From positions 992,231-1,056,230 of the forward strand of contig SCFE01000100.1 in the NCBI GenBank assembly GCA_004352715.1: DNA of 64,000 bases, given 5' to 3'. This stretch comes from Hofstenia miamia (lineage: Eukaryota; Xenacoelomorpha; Acoela). A model generated the notes under the pieces. The model was not told the DNA's origin. It did no database searches and saw only the letters and a program-made list of their open reading frames with translations. The position numbers and the translations under genes are program-made. Positions 1 through 12,000 of this stretch are shown here, piece by piece; positions within the stretch are counted from its first letter, which is position 1, and each line of letters begins with the position of its first letter.

Positions 1-137
1 AAAATATTTGAAAATCTAAGGTCTAATGGGTATCCTGAAAAATTATTGCAAAAAACATCAAAAGAAGCTCTAACATCCTCTTCATTAAAATACAATTCGC
101 AAGAACACAAAGATAATATATTTTGGAAACTACCTTT
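1..137 (+). mobile_element. Penelope-like element fragment, copy A (partial)
   Basis: These bases repeat almost exactly at 252-388, where they encode part of the region just before the endonuclease of a Penelope-like retroelement (NGYP...LL followed by FWKLP). The copy ends at a single N at 138. It is either the end of a tandem copy or an unmerged contig end. It carries no complete domain. Confidence 0.6.
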
Positions 138-138
138 N

Positions 139-891
139 TACCATTTCAATCATACTGTGATAATAAATATAAACATTCAATTCCGAAAAACTTGTTTAGA
201 AGAGCTGTTTTACTATCATCTAACTACAATGTACTTACAATGGCTTTTGATAAAATATTTGAAAATCTAAGATCTAATGGGTATCCTGAAAAATTATTGC
301 AAAAAACATCAAAAGAAGCTCTAACATCCTCTTCATTAAAATACAATTCGCAGGAACACAAAGATAATATATTTTGGAAACTACCTTTTATTAAACCTCA
401 CGAATCACGTCTTAAGAAATCTATATATAGTTTAAATAGAAAACTGAGGAAATCAAGAATTATACCAATTTTGAATTCGAAAAAAACATCAAATTTATTT
501 CGTAACAAAGATCTAATTCAAAACCTTTAGTTTCATCAATTGTTTATAAATATAATTGTCAGAAGTGTGACAGCTTCTACATTGGTGAAACCAAAAGGCA
601 TTTGAAGACACGAATTCAAGAACATCTCTATGGACACTCAAAATACATAAAGCATCAACATCTGACTTTAATATTTTAATGAAACACAAATGCACCAAGA
701 TCGCAGAATCAATTTATATTAAGGAAGAGAAACCTAATTTAAATACTAAATGTCATCAAACTCTTCACTTGTTTTAGTTTAATTAATTAATGATTTGTAA
801 ATTTATATTTCACCACCAAATAATTTTTTTGACTGACGATGGTACAGTAAGTACCGAAAGTACTCTTAATTAAAATTTTCGTTGTTTTTTC

Positions 892-925
<34 letters not shown>
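139..925 (+). mobile_element. Penelope-like element 3' end, copy B: RT tail plus GIY-YIG endonuclease
   Basis: An open frame at 123-530 carries the NGYP and PFIKPHESRL segments typical of the thumb/linker after the reverse transcriptase of Penelope-like elements. After a one-base deletion near 522 in an A run (copy C has one more A), the frame continues as VYKYNCQKC...FYIGETKRHLKTRIQEH, which is the GIY-YIG endonuclease with its paired cysteines. The protein tail (IKEEKPNLNTK) ends near 777. A non-coding 3' tail follows, with a hammerhead-like motif at 824-875 and a TA microsatellite (894-925). In this family the enzyme nicks target DNA and copies the element RNA. This copy is 5'-truncated and frameshifted, so it is not functional. 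The family call rests on the order of RT tail, CxxC, YIGET and EH. Confidence 0.8.
824..875 (+). ncRNA. Hammerhead-like ribozyme motif, copy B
   Basis: The core CTGACGA (833-839) is followed by a 5-bp stem II (GGTAC 841-845 with GTACC 851-855) and GAAA (856-859). A minimal stem III can form (A859, G860 with C863, T864). Cleavage would fall after TC at 865. Stem I pairs bases 3' of 865 with the T run 5' of the core, with a small internal loop. This matches the type I, short-stem-III hammerheads known from Penelope-like elements. One extra T at 840 between the core and stem II departs from the consensus. Confidence 0.55.
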
Positions 926-926
926 N

Positions 927-1352
927 AAATTTAATTCGTAACAAAGATCTAATTCAAAAACCTTTAGTTTCATCAATTGTTTATAAATATAATTGTCAGA
1001 AGTGTGACAGCTTCTACATTGGTGAAACCAAAAGGCATTTGAAGACATGAATCCAAGAACATCTCTATGGACACTTACAATCCGAAATTTATATGCACTC
1101 AAAAATACATAAAGCATCAACATCTGATTTTAATATTTTAATGAAACACAAATGCACCAAGATCGCAGAATCAATTTATATTAAGGAAGAGAAACCTAAT
1201 TTAAATACTAAATGTCATCAAACTCTTCATTTGTTTTAGTTTAATTAATTAATGATTTGTAAATTTATATTTTGCCACCAAATAATTTTTTGACTGACGA
1301 TGGTACAGTAAGTACCGAAAGTACTCTTAATTAAAATTTTCGTTGTTTTTTC

Positions 1353-1385
<33 letters not shown>
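927..1385 (+). mobile_element. Penelope-like element 3' end, copy C (head-to-tail)
   Basis: This second copy of the GIY-YIG region is about 463 bases downstream of the first, in the same orientation, and follows a single N at 926. It keeps the A missing in copy B, so VYKYNCQKC...YIGET reads in frame, but a CGA to TGA change ends the frame after HLKT. It retains the segment between EHLYGH and the tail that copy B has partly lost. It ends with the same hammerhead-like motif and a TA tract. Head-to-tail partial copies are common in Penelope-like elements, but the N leaves an assembly join possible. Confidence 0.75.
1286..1336 (+). ncRNA. Hammerhead-like ribozyme motif, copy C
   Basis: Same architecture as the copy at 824-875: CTGACGA at 1294-1300, stem II GGTAC/GTACC, GAAA at 1317-1320, and predicted cleavage after 1326. 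Every core base is identical to the first copy although the adjoining coding parts have diverged by indels and a stop. Confidence 0.55.
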
Positions 1386-1388
<3 letters not shown>

Positions 1389-2690
1389 AATGTTGCTGCA
1401 AAACAACAACGGTCATTATATTAATACACTTAAACAAATATTTCTTATCCTCACAGAGATCATTGGGTCCCCTCTACTTACCCAACTGACCCAGGCGCTA
1501 CGCCACTGGGTGTAGTGCTATAAAAATTGTCATGAATATGGAGCAAAGGATATCGTTTTAGTGAGGCAATTTGTGGCCGCACAATGTAAACCATGTGGCA
1601 AATGTTAGCTGGGGAATTTGAATATGGGGCAGGACACAACTTCTTTGGGGTGGGGCAGCTCATAAAAATCTGCTCACTTCCATCTCTGGTTGCTATGAAT
1701 ACAAATAGTCGTGTTTCCAAAGCTCTATCGAACCTTAACAGAATCTATTATAAATTTGTTTTCAATATTTCCTTGCATTAGTGAATTCAATAGTTATTCA
1801 CAAATGTAACAATCCCAATTTGAAAGAGTTATTGCGCAAATAAATAACCCAAGCATTCAGAAAATGGTTGCCTCCTGCTGCTAAATGCAGAGTATCTATA
1901 AACTTTATTTGACTTCCAGAAGATAAAGAGATGCTCTTTATGTTACCAGGCCATAGAAAAACTAATTGTAAATGCGATAACTTTTAAGTATATTTGTGTA
2001 ATTCTTCAAATAAAAACAGTTTTTGGAAAAAGACATTAACTCATTTGACAAGCAATATTATTTGTGTAACTCTTTGAAAAAAAAACTATTTTAATGGATT
2101 ACAATGCTATTAACTTAACTAAATAACAATTATATTATAACTAAAATTTTCCTCTAAACGTAGTGTGGGTCGCTAAATACCAAAAATCAATACTAAAATA
2201 AACATTTTGTAATTCACCAAAACTTGTGTTTGTTAAATGTTTAACTTGTCAAGAAATTCAATGAAATAACATTTATATTTTTTGATACTATAAATAAATT
2301 AATAGCTCATATATACTGATATTTTGCAAAATTTACTATTATTGATGAAATAACATTTCAAACTTAAATGAGAACTGATGATGACCGAATTTCGTATAAG
2401 CTGTATTGAATTACATGTACAGACCGTCGTTATTCAATGCTGCCATCTATATGTTTAGAGCTATATGTTTAGAGTCTACACTTCCACATTGAAAAACTGG
2501 TTGGTAAATTCTTTTTTACTCCAATAGCTATATTTTCATTTTAGCTTTGCATATACATGATTATATACATACACTATTTACATTCTATATTATTAGCTTA
2601 AACTACAACAACGAAGCATTTTTTAAGGAAAATAGTGTTGTAACTACAAAGAGATATAATTGCATAGATTTTCAAATTATTTAGCCTGTT
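1386..2690. other. Unassigned spacer downstream of the GPCR
   Basis: AT-rich sequence with only short, unconvincing open frames. The missing transmembrane-7 exon of the minus-strand GPCR would be expected here, but I could not recognise one. Confidence 0.4.
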
Positions 2691-2764
2691 GTCGTTAATC
2701 AAAGGAGAAAGTCTTTCCATTATTTATCTTTGGCAACCAAAACTCAATAAAAGCTCCCACACAT

Positions 2765-3305
2765 CTATTCTTTTAACGCTATTTCGTGCTCTAATATGGA
2801 ATAATACTGCGATATTTCGAAATAAGTTGGCTTTATACATCGATTACACGTGTAGAAGTAAAAAACTGCATATACTATAGGTGTTATCATAAGCATAACT
2901 TGAGTGCTGTCAATTTTTCTAGAGCCAGATTTCTTTCTCAATATCAGACGACAAATAATGAAGCAGTTAGTAATCATGATAATCACTGGAGGTATAAATC
3001 CATAAACCAATGGGCGAAGTATTTCATCTATTGTTCGACAAATATAATTTGTAGAGAAATAGCTCCGGCAAATAATATATCTGACTACTTCTCCCTAAAA
3101 AACTGTAAGAAAATGTGCATATATTTATTATTTTATGTATAATTTATAGTTTTATTTAGAGCAATTTTTCAATTTCTCTTTACTGCTTAGCGCCAGTCAC
3201 CAATTGATATGAAGAAAGTTATATTTTTAGCAATGCTATATTTGTAAGTCTACATTTTCTTAAATAATGAATACTTTAAAATTTTTGAATGAATTTGAGT
3301 GAAAA

Positions 3306-3353
<48 letters not shown>

Positions 3354-6300
3354 ATATATAAATATATATATATATATAAGCATGTACATGTATGTGTGTA
3401 TATTTGTGTAGTTCAGTTGTATTTCTTAAGCGTGATTTTAGGTTGTCACACCTACACACCTATTGCAGTAACAATTTAAAACTGATGAAAAACTAAATAT
3501 CTAAGAAAATCAATCACAATTGTTGCAAAAAAATCTGCACTTTTGATACCGCAGCTTTTATGTGCACAATTGCACTTTAATTCCCCAAACCAACTTATTG
3601 TTGCCACCCTACTGGCAATCCTCAACTTTGCGTAATGTCAATCAAAATATAATTGTAGTTGAGAAGTCGCTTTCACTATTGATTTTTCATCAAATTATAA
3701 TTTGATTTGTCAAAAAATTGATCGTGTGTACGATATTTCAACTGTGGCTATGCTTTAATTCAACTTTCAGCTTACGAAATTTCGACTCCCTTAGTGCTAG
3801 GAAACGAATACTGAAAATTTGCGTACGCATTGGACAATATAAATATATCAGAAGATTTAAAATGAAATCTAAAAATATGCATTTGATTCAGTGTAAAATT
3901 TATGTGAAAGGGAATAAACACTATACTATTAAATAATATGCATTTAATTATATGCATGCATGGCCATTATCGAATGATTGCAATGGCATTTCATGATTTC
4001 TAGAAGCAAATGTTAAAAGGTTTGCAGTCTTTGGTAATACAATTGAATTGTACATATCATTGCCTGTTTTGTAGAAATTTTCTTACAGTATTGGCCAGAA
4101 ATGATCGTACACATGCGCACAGTGTTCAATTGCCTAATATTCAAGGACTGTGGTTCATGCCACCAGGGACCACTATCAAGGGGTCCACCTACTTGGAAAT
4201 TGTGAAGGAAAAGCTGCCAAACTTTATGTGCATGCGAAATTGCACGTATTTTCAACATGATGGTGCACCTGTGCATCAGACGAAAGCAGTAAAGCAGTGG
4301 TTTCCAGTGAGGGAGTCAACATCATTGGTCCGTGGCCAAGAAACAGCCCGGACCTCAACGTCATTGAGAATTGTTGGAAGATTGTGAAAGAGAAAGTGGT
4401 ACTGAAGAATCCTACATTTTCAAAGCAATTGCAAGAAGCCATCAAGGAGGTGTGGGTGAAAGAAATCATGCCAGAATTGACTGATAAGCTGGTAATGTCA
4501 ATGCCAGCTCACATTGCTTCTTTGCTGGCTAACAAGGTAGGCCACACAAAATATTGATATAAAAGGCGCACTTCATTGCACTCCATATAATCGGTGTAAA
4601 TGTTATATAAATATATATGTTTGGATGTAGCAATTCTTACTTTTTGAATATAAACGAATATTTTAGGGGTGTACGATCATTTCTGACCAATACTGTAGTA
4701 ACAATGATAAAAGACCAGTGTGATGGTTTCAATCTTTTTAGTTTTTTTAGTTTTAGTTTTTAGTTTAACTGATTCAATGTTATTTGCCAGTGATAGGTTT
4801 TCTATTTCGAACTTAAAGGATACGAACAAAGTGAAGTTGCGTTTGATGGGTGTCAGTCAAAGTGCTCGACAGTCAAATTTGTCGAAATCAACATAGCGTT
4901 CATAAACAAAAATTTTATGCCTAAAATTAATGATTGAAACGACATAGGAAACTAATTGAGATACAGTCTAAAGAAATACATATATTTATTCAAAAATATA
5001 ATGTCGGATTTTCACTTTTTCATCACAGAACTCTTATTTTTAATAATGAATGTAAGAAAATTAATGAATGTCTGGGAATTAAAAAAGATAGTGACATCAG
5101 CCAGCAAGAAAAAGACAGAATTTCCTCAAAATTTATTGTAGAATCATTGGCTGGTAGGGAAACTTAACTAGAAACTTAATTGACTCTGCAGAAAGTTTGA
5201 ATAGCGTTTACAAAACAGCCATGATTACGGAAAAAGGAATAACATAGAATTTATAACGTATAGATGTAACATTGGTAATTCATCCAAGTAACAAAACTTC
5301 TTTAGGTAAGATCCAAGATGACNTATATATATATATATATAGTTTGTATAGTAAATTTTTAAAAAAAAAAAAATGTAAAACCAATTTAATTAAAAATAAA
5401 TGTAATAATTATTTAATCAAAAAAATTTCTTTGCAAACTGAAATATGTAATTTATTACTTCATGCATGTAAAAAATGCTTCTATCAGGATCAGGTCTACA
5501 GGTAATATGAGTCGAACCAGTAGCTAAAGCAAAGAAACAAATAATCATTATAATTTTGTCTGTGAAATGTTTACTCGAAATTGACTTATATATCAACGGT
5601 AGATAAACAGCAACAAAGCGTTCACAAGCTACCCAAACTAAGCACCAGCCTGATCCTGTATAAGCCGTATCAGTGAAAGCATATCGAAAATGACACCAGT
5701 TTCCATCTTGTAACTGAATCCACAATAGATTCGGTAAGAATCGGACAAGGTACCTAAATTCATCAATGTATTAATTCTTAAAAATACCTCTAAACATTGT
5801 TTTATAAGCATGTGTGCTTGCTTCATTAAATATCCACGTTGTACAAAATTAAACTAATTTAGATTTTAAAAAGGAAATAGATTGCAATAATTCTTGCAAA
5901 ATTTCAGATAGTACAGCAGGGGAATCCTCAAAATAGTAGTAATAATATTTACTTGCTCGTTTTTTGTGCATGTTTGTTAAAACTGTAGTATTTTCTCAAA
6001 ACTACACTCAGTCTACAAACTGGGATTGAAATATTAGCTGTAACACGCATTGGTTAGCTTGACAATAGAAAGACTGGGTGGTCAAATTTGAACACTTGGT
6101 ACATTTTAAATGCATTTGTAATGCCTCATGTAATGAGAACTTAAATCGACAAAACAGCATATTTTGTTCTTTTGACAGTTTTCTTTCATTTACTTTTGTT
6201 TTCGGTTGTTTTACTTGAATGGTTCAATTCTGATAACTACATGAATTTAAGATACAAAATCGTCAGGCTTCTAGTGTTAACATATTTTGTCGAATATCTC

Positions 6301-6688
6301 AAAAACATATCTTGGGTAAGGTCATTGCATAATTTGAGCTTAATTGTTATTAAATGTCGCATTTTAGCATTCAGTTGTTTTTAATTAAATGCTGTTAGCT
6401 GCTAAAAGTTTTCATTTAATAAAATTAATTATAACGAAATGTTTACTTGAAAGCAACTCCCGTAACAGCCATGAGATCAAAGAATGCCAGTAGTTGGAGA
6501 CATCTCATCATTGAGAGAGAAAATATTTCCTTCTTCATACGAGTGAGAACGAAAATGATGACACAATTACCGGGTATGCCGATAAATATTGTCATAATCA
6601 TGATGAAATAGGCTGATAACCTGTTTTCAAAATCTCTATATTTGATTAATTTGTTGAAAACAGGGAGAACTGTTTCATTTGTTGGCAT
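2765..6688 (-). CDS. Class A (rhodopsin-like) GPCR, three exons recognised, last exon missing
   Basis: A minus-strand gene for a seven-helix plasma-membrane receptor; the ligand is not predictable. Exon 1 (6688-6447) starts at ATG 6688 and encodes TM1 with GNCVIIFVL (N1.50) and TM2 with FFDLMAV (D2.50). Exon 2 (5753-5500) encodes TM3 ending in ACERF, the DRY-box equivalent, then intracellular loop 2 and TM4. Exon 3 (from about 3087 to 2765) encodes a loop-2 cysteine, TM5 with the conserved proline (FIPPVIIMI) and TM6 (MLMITPIVY). The junctions fit gt/ag: donor GTAAAC after 6447, acceptor TTTAG before 5753, donor GTAGAC after 5500, acceptor GAAG before 3087. Reading phases agree at both introns. 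After TM6 the frame runs to a stop at 2765 with no NPxxY, so TM7 lies on an unrecognised exon or the gene is broken. TM4 lacks the usual Trp. A Tc1 relic sits in intron 2. The family call is firm; the subfamily (perhaps a lophotrochozoan/flatworm-type orphan peptide receptor) is a guess. Confidence 0.75.
3307..3379. repeat. TA microsatellite
   Basis: A run of alternating TA with minor interruptions, just downstream on the plus strand of GPCR exon 3 and inside its intron 2. Confidence 0.9.
4084..4697 (+). mobile_element. Tc1/mariner element, internally deleted, with TA ends and inverted repeats
   Basis: The left end (TA)CAGTATTGGCCAGAAATG at 4084 and the right end ...CATTTCTGACCAATACTG(TA) finishing at 4697 are inverted repeats of about 28 bp with one mismatch. 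Both are flanked by TA, the expected target duplication. The element is 614 bp against roughly 1.3-1.6 kb for a full Tc1, so the N-terminal DNA-binding part is deleted. It lies in GPCR intron 2. Confidence 0.88.
4125..4557 (+). pseudogene. Tc1-type transposase, C-terminal DDE half, frameshifted
   Basis: The frame from about 4125 reads LPNIQGLWFMPPGTT..., then FQHDGAPVHQTKAVKQWF, which carries the second catalytic aspartate (HDGAPVH). After a small frameshift near 4305 it continues at 4297-4557 with GPWPRNSPDLNVIENCW, carrying the third catalytic acidic residue (E). The D-to-E spacing is 34-35 residues, as in the Tc1 DD34E group. The protein ends at a stop at 4555-4557, close to the right inverted repeat. 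The N-terminal helix-turn-helix and the first catalytic D are missing, so this remnant cannot transpose. In the family the enzyme cuts at TA sites in the nucleus. Confidence 0.88.
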
Positions 6689-6699
6689 TTTTCATCTCA

Positions 6700-8085
6700 G
6701 GCAGAACAACTTCTACGAATATTTTAAATGCAAGCATTTATCCAATCAGAACTTTTAGCTATTCTATTTGTTAAATTCAATATGTTTAACTTCTTAGGCG
6801 TTTTGTGCTTGTCTCATGCAATCAATTCAATTGTATGCACTAAATTTAACAATCATGTTTAAGTTTATACTCAAATGGCTACTCTATTTTATTGAATTAC
6901 TTAGGGTAATCTCACCCAAAAATTGAAGAGTTTATCAACAATTCAATTTTTTATGTTAGTGAGAAATATTCCTACTAGGAATAATAAGTTATTATGCAAA
7001 TTTTAAGTTTGCGCTATGGCTATGATCTGGAGTAGCACCCGTATCGGGCACGAAAAAAGGGGTATGGGCACTGTCCGGACACACGACCTGAGACTTGTTC
7101 GACGATCTAAAATCTTAAAATGAATTATTGATTTATAAGCATTTTTTATCTGCCTATTCTATATATTGTCTATGTATGGCAGGGATGAAAGTAGGTCAAG
7201 ATATGTTGACCTAACCCAACCCAAAATTCAGCCAATGAATTTTAAACCAACATTTTTCAAATTCTAGTGGGGTTTTAATCTGTCTGATTCAACCCAGTTT
7301 TACGTGAAAATGCGACCTAAGTATTACCTAACAACAATTGCTTAGGCTATTTTTTCATTACCAATAGCTATGAACAAGTTTAAGATAAAGCACTTGTAAA
7401 ATGTATTAACATTAACCTGCCAATGTTCATTGTAAACAAAGACTTGTCGGAGTCGAAATTTCTAAGTTCGGCTCTTCTCAGCTCGTTTAAATTTTAAGTA
7501 ACTTTGGCTCGGTTAGGTTCGAATTGCTTACATAGCTCTTCCCATTATTTATTAAACATTTCTAAAATGAGAAAATAACAAAAGCATATTGAATGAAAAA
7601 ATGAGAAAAATCTGCTTAATCAAATTAACGTACAGATCTATAAATTTGTTTTGCTTAAGAAGGCTCGTTGTATATCCAATGCAGTCCTCAAGCTCGGCTC
7701 GTTGACAAATCTGATTGTAAACAACAAACTGTTTTTCAAGATTTTCAAGCAATTTACTCTACGCCTATTATGACATTTGAGAAAAATTATTGGTGAACGT
7801 GCTCAAACGTAATTTTAAACATTTATGATAAAGTGTATTGCTGTGGCTGAAGTGCTTGACAAAATTAATTATTTTTCATTCAAAATTTTAATATTTAAAA
7901 ACTTTAAAAGTTTTCACCATCATTAGTCTCAAAGTAATCAATTCAAAAACCCATGCAATCAACAACTAACGTTAACTGTTTCTTTTTATGAAGTTAGTAA
8001 ATTCATATCTATTGATGCGTGTAGGGAACCGCGTAATAGTTTAAGAGCGAAAATGAAAGAGAAGTCGGTTCTCTATTTTTGGTGC
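6700..8085. other. Unassigned spacer upstream of the GPCR
   Basis: No convincing gene. GC-richer patches occur at 7020-7110 and 7180-7320. The second carries the word gacc-yAACCCAACCC, which recurs at 12450-12530; this suggests an unidentified dispersed repeat. Confidence 0.35.
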
Positions 8086-8089
8086 ATTT

Positions 8090-9035
8090 GGATATCTCCA
8101 TTAGTTCTTGAGTTATATCTTTATTTGTTCCTCGTCGTAGAAAAAACGTGTTTCTCTTCCTTTCTATTTCTTATCCCTTATTGTGAATTTCTTGAACAAG
8201 TTGGAATCTTACATACGACGTTATGATTCTTCTGATTTTTGAAACTTTCTTCTCTCATGGAATTGGTTTCAATTTCATTGAACTCGATAAACTTTCTCTT
8301 CTCGTTTAGATCCCTTCAAGACTATTATTAATAATTGCGTTCTCTTCATTCCAAGCCCAACTTCCCCAATTTGAAATTGAACTATTTCTCTGCTCACTCC
8401 GACCAAGAAAAAGCTAATCTCGTCATTGGTTACTTTGCCGCAAATTTTTCTCATCCAGTCTCATTCTTCCCTGGTCCAACTCTTGCCTCCCAGTTGATTC
8501 ATGTTTGCAATATTGTCTTTAACGACTATGACATTTCTCTTGTGCTTAAGTCTTGCACGCATTCTAGTCCTTGCTATCCTAATTGCATCTCCGGCTTTGT
8601 AATTCATGAAACTTCCTCAACTCTTTCCATCCATTTAAATAATCTTTACTCTTTCATTTGTTCCTCTAAGAGTTTCCGCTTTTTTGGAAAACATCTTGGA
8701 TCTTCCGACTGTTAAAATCTAATCAGCTCCCCAGTTCTCAAGTCACCTCCTACTGCCTGGATAGCTATTCCTTCTTGGTTGACAATCATCTTTTAGCGCC
8801 TTGTTTTCCTTAATTTTTCCTTAAAATTCGTCATCTCATCTGCTTTTCTCAGCACGCTAACATTCCAGATCATCCAAGTTGTTCCACCATCACATAATTT
8901 CTCAGCCTGATCTTCACTCCAATCGTAATGATCATGGTTGCAATATCTGCTCTCTCATCTTGTTTTTCCTTACAAGTTATGTTTATTTGGCTGTGATGCT
9001 GATTTCATGATATATATATATATATATATATATAA
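8090..9035 (+). pseudogene. LINE family B fragment (endonuclease end to start of RT)
   Basis: The frame around 8115-8210 contains RRRKNV and LPFYF...LNKLES, which closely match the minus-strand LINE copy near 45000-45100, so both belong to one family. From 8335 to 8715 an open frame (SNYFSAHSDQ-like, KANLVIGYFAANFS, then a region resembling the linker before reverse transcriptase) corresponds to the segment between endonuclease and RT. No RT catalytic motif is present. The fragment ends near a TA tract (9010-9034). Its base composition is pyrimidine-rich and higher in GC than its flanks, as in the 45-kb copy. It is a 5'- and 3'-truncated relic; exact borders are not visible. Confidence 0.6.
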
Positions 9036-12000
9036 ATATTAGATTTGGTATAAGCTGAATACCGACGGTAACACTAAGGTATACGGAATTTCACAGAAGC
9101 TTGTTGAAAGGATTTTCGTCAAAAATAGGGTTTGGAATAACATTATTGAAATTCAAAAAATTGAAATATGCTTTGGAAACACTATTTCAGTTGTGTGGGC
9201 AGGTGAATGTCTTTCACTTTTTTCGATTGGAGCCGTCAGTGTTGATAAGTTTAAAGGTAAATATTCTCCAAGTCACTTTGCTCAGCAAAGGTACCCTAAC
9301 TTTCTGACTGTACCAGTACGTAAAAACGTCTTTTTTCATAGAAATTTTCCCCCAATTAAGAAACTAAACTGTGGTCTTCGCAGAAGCATTTCGTAAAGGC
9401 TGTGCTTGCGTGCACCTTTTTTAGCTGCTGTCGGCCCCTCACTTAGGACATTTTTCTGCTCGATGACCTTGGTGATTGGGGTGGCGCTGCTGCCTTTCCC
9501 AGGCATTTGGAATCCATAAATTTAATAATAGCGTCCTTGTATTTTCTCAGAATACCGTTTTACTAAAAAATTATACCGGTTGTAAAAGTACGATATTTCC
9601 AAAAGTAAATAACACTAGTAACGGTACGGAATATATATACCGAAAAAAATCTTTAAATTTGATAAAATATACCGATTTTTGATAAGAAAAATTTATTAGA
9701 ATCTTGAGAATTATATCTTTCAATTGTTACTGTGATTTTACGATTCAACAGCTAGAATAAGACTAAAAGACACTGTAAAACTTATCTTACTTTGTAAGTT
9801 AACGAAATAGTAAGCCAATTAAGTTATGTCATTAATGTGTATAGCTTCAATTGCACACAATAACATAATTCTAGAATTCTAGTTTTAGCTAAGTCTATAG
9901 TCTAAAGAAATGATCATTAAATTACACGCTTGTTGCCATCTAATAGTTCCATAAACAACACAGAACTTTAAATTTCAAATATTGATATTTTCTCACCATA
10001 TTTTTAGAAATTTGTTTCTACAACAAAATTCATAGAATAAATAAACTAAATGCTTATAGTGATATGTAATTTTTGCAATTTTATGGTAGATCTATTCTAA
10101 GAAATTGGAACTATTGACTCTATTATTGACTTTTATAATAACATTTGCATGTATGATTCATACATGACCCTAAACAATCACTCAGAAAAATTGTTTTAAA
10201 AGGAGAGGTGTTTAAATATTAAGGAGCTTTAAAATTTTTATGCGTTATGCTAAATTCAATGATGGTATTTTTTATTTAGGAAATCCTTGAGAAATCTTTA
10301 GTAAACATATAATTAATGCTTTTTCATAAGCAGTTTCAATATGCAACTTTGTAATTCAGAATATTTCATCAAAGAACAGTTTCGGTTTAACTGAGCAATT
10401 CGTACGAATCAATTGACAACATAGTAAATGCATATAATATGCCTACATCTATATTCAGTAAGTTATTCAATTGTAATCTGATGTCTAATGAAAAAACTAT
10501 TTACTCATTATTATCAAAAATAATTTTATAGTGTTCTACAATTTTCTTGTAGTTGTCCATTATACATGAAGCGTTCAGGCCAAATATGTTTAAGCAAATA
10601 GCTTTTCAATTTTCACATCCAGGTTTATAATTTTTCAAATTTTTGCAAAATTGTATCAAGTTTTAAGATAATTAAAGTACTAGACAACGACAAAGGCGTT
10701 TGTTTTGAAAAAAAATTATCAAAGTTCAATCCATGTTACAACAAATAATACTACAACAGGCTTTTATATATTATAATATATTACATTATAAGTAGCAGGC
10801 ATAATCGTTTTTCATAGTATGCATAGAACCAATGACCATTCAAAAACCACATTTTATCAACTATAGTAGGTAATATAAACAAGGAACTCATAGCTAGTTA
10901 CAATAAATGTTATTCTCTTAAAACAGGCAAAATATGAATCAATATATATATATATATACAGTATAAAGTAAATTGAATGTGCATAAACTTTTCTTGTTCT
11001 TTATATTTATTCCTTATGATGTCGCCCACTATAAATATTATTTAAATATTTGTTTTTGATTAAACCTAAAATACATTTTTTTTTGAAGGTGTATTGGAAA
11101 TAAAGTCCAATTGACTCTCATTATTACTCAAAAACTTCTAAATTAGTGTTGAAGTTGAGTAAAAATTATTATTATACAAATTTAAGTGTTCGCGTTACAA
11201 TTGATAAGTAGAAATATTTACTTTGCAGAAAAATTGGCGCTAAGAAATTTTTGGATTTCCACATACTTAGCTCCAAATATTGGGATATATACATATTTTT
11301 GGTTCAAAAATATTTCTGAGTTGTAAGACTTGATAATTTTTCATCAAATGATTTGATTAATAATCGATAATTTTTTAGAAAAATCTACATCAAAGCTACT
11401 CAATCCTACCAGCTATTGTATGTTTCATTGAACTGAAGATTTATGGTAGGGTTAATAGTAAAATTCTTGCAATAATTTCAATATCATTACAATAGTATAT
11501 CATTATTTACTAAGTGTTTTATTAAATGAAAATTCTCCTGGACAAACTACCAAATTGAATAGAAAATATCGTATGAACAACTGCATTTTACAGTGCACAG
11601 TATGTATTAAAAAGTTAATCCTTGCATATGCTTCGTAATGCCTAGGCTGTAAACATTTACTTGCGGAACCAATTTATTAATTGAAATGTAATGCTTGCCA
11701 GAAATGCAACTGAACAATCGTATTTTTAATGTATATGAAATCATTGATTTAAAAATTTAAAAAATTGTTGCATTTTAGAAAAGTTTAATTCTTGTTGATA
11801 TGGAACCAGTTCTAATTTTCAATGGAAAAGGGATGTTTTGCAATGATAAAACCACGTTTAATTTAATCGATTCATCGCTTGTGAATAAGGTCTTCTTTCT
11901 TCTTGTATTGTAAATTCACTTACTTGGCCAGAGTAAGATTTAGTCAGACCTATATAAGCATAGAACACTGTTCTTGTCTCTCTTGCTTTAAATTGCCTTA

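Noticed and set aside
1478-1781. Overlapping open frames on both strands
   Set aside because: No family resemblance, no splice context. The minus-strand copy is GC-rich by chance composition.
3250-3459. Minus-strand frame of 69 codons
   Set aside because: Encoded mostly by the TA microsatellite (repeated YI).
4934-5167. 77-codon plus-strand frame in GPCR intron 2
   Set aside because: No recognised domain and a competing frame overlaps it; not supported as a gene.
9101-9682. Several short plus-strand frames
   Set aside because: They overlap in different frames, lack motifs and have no splice support.
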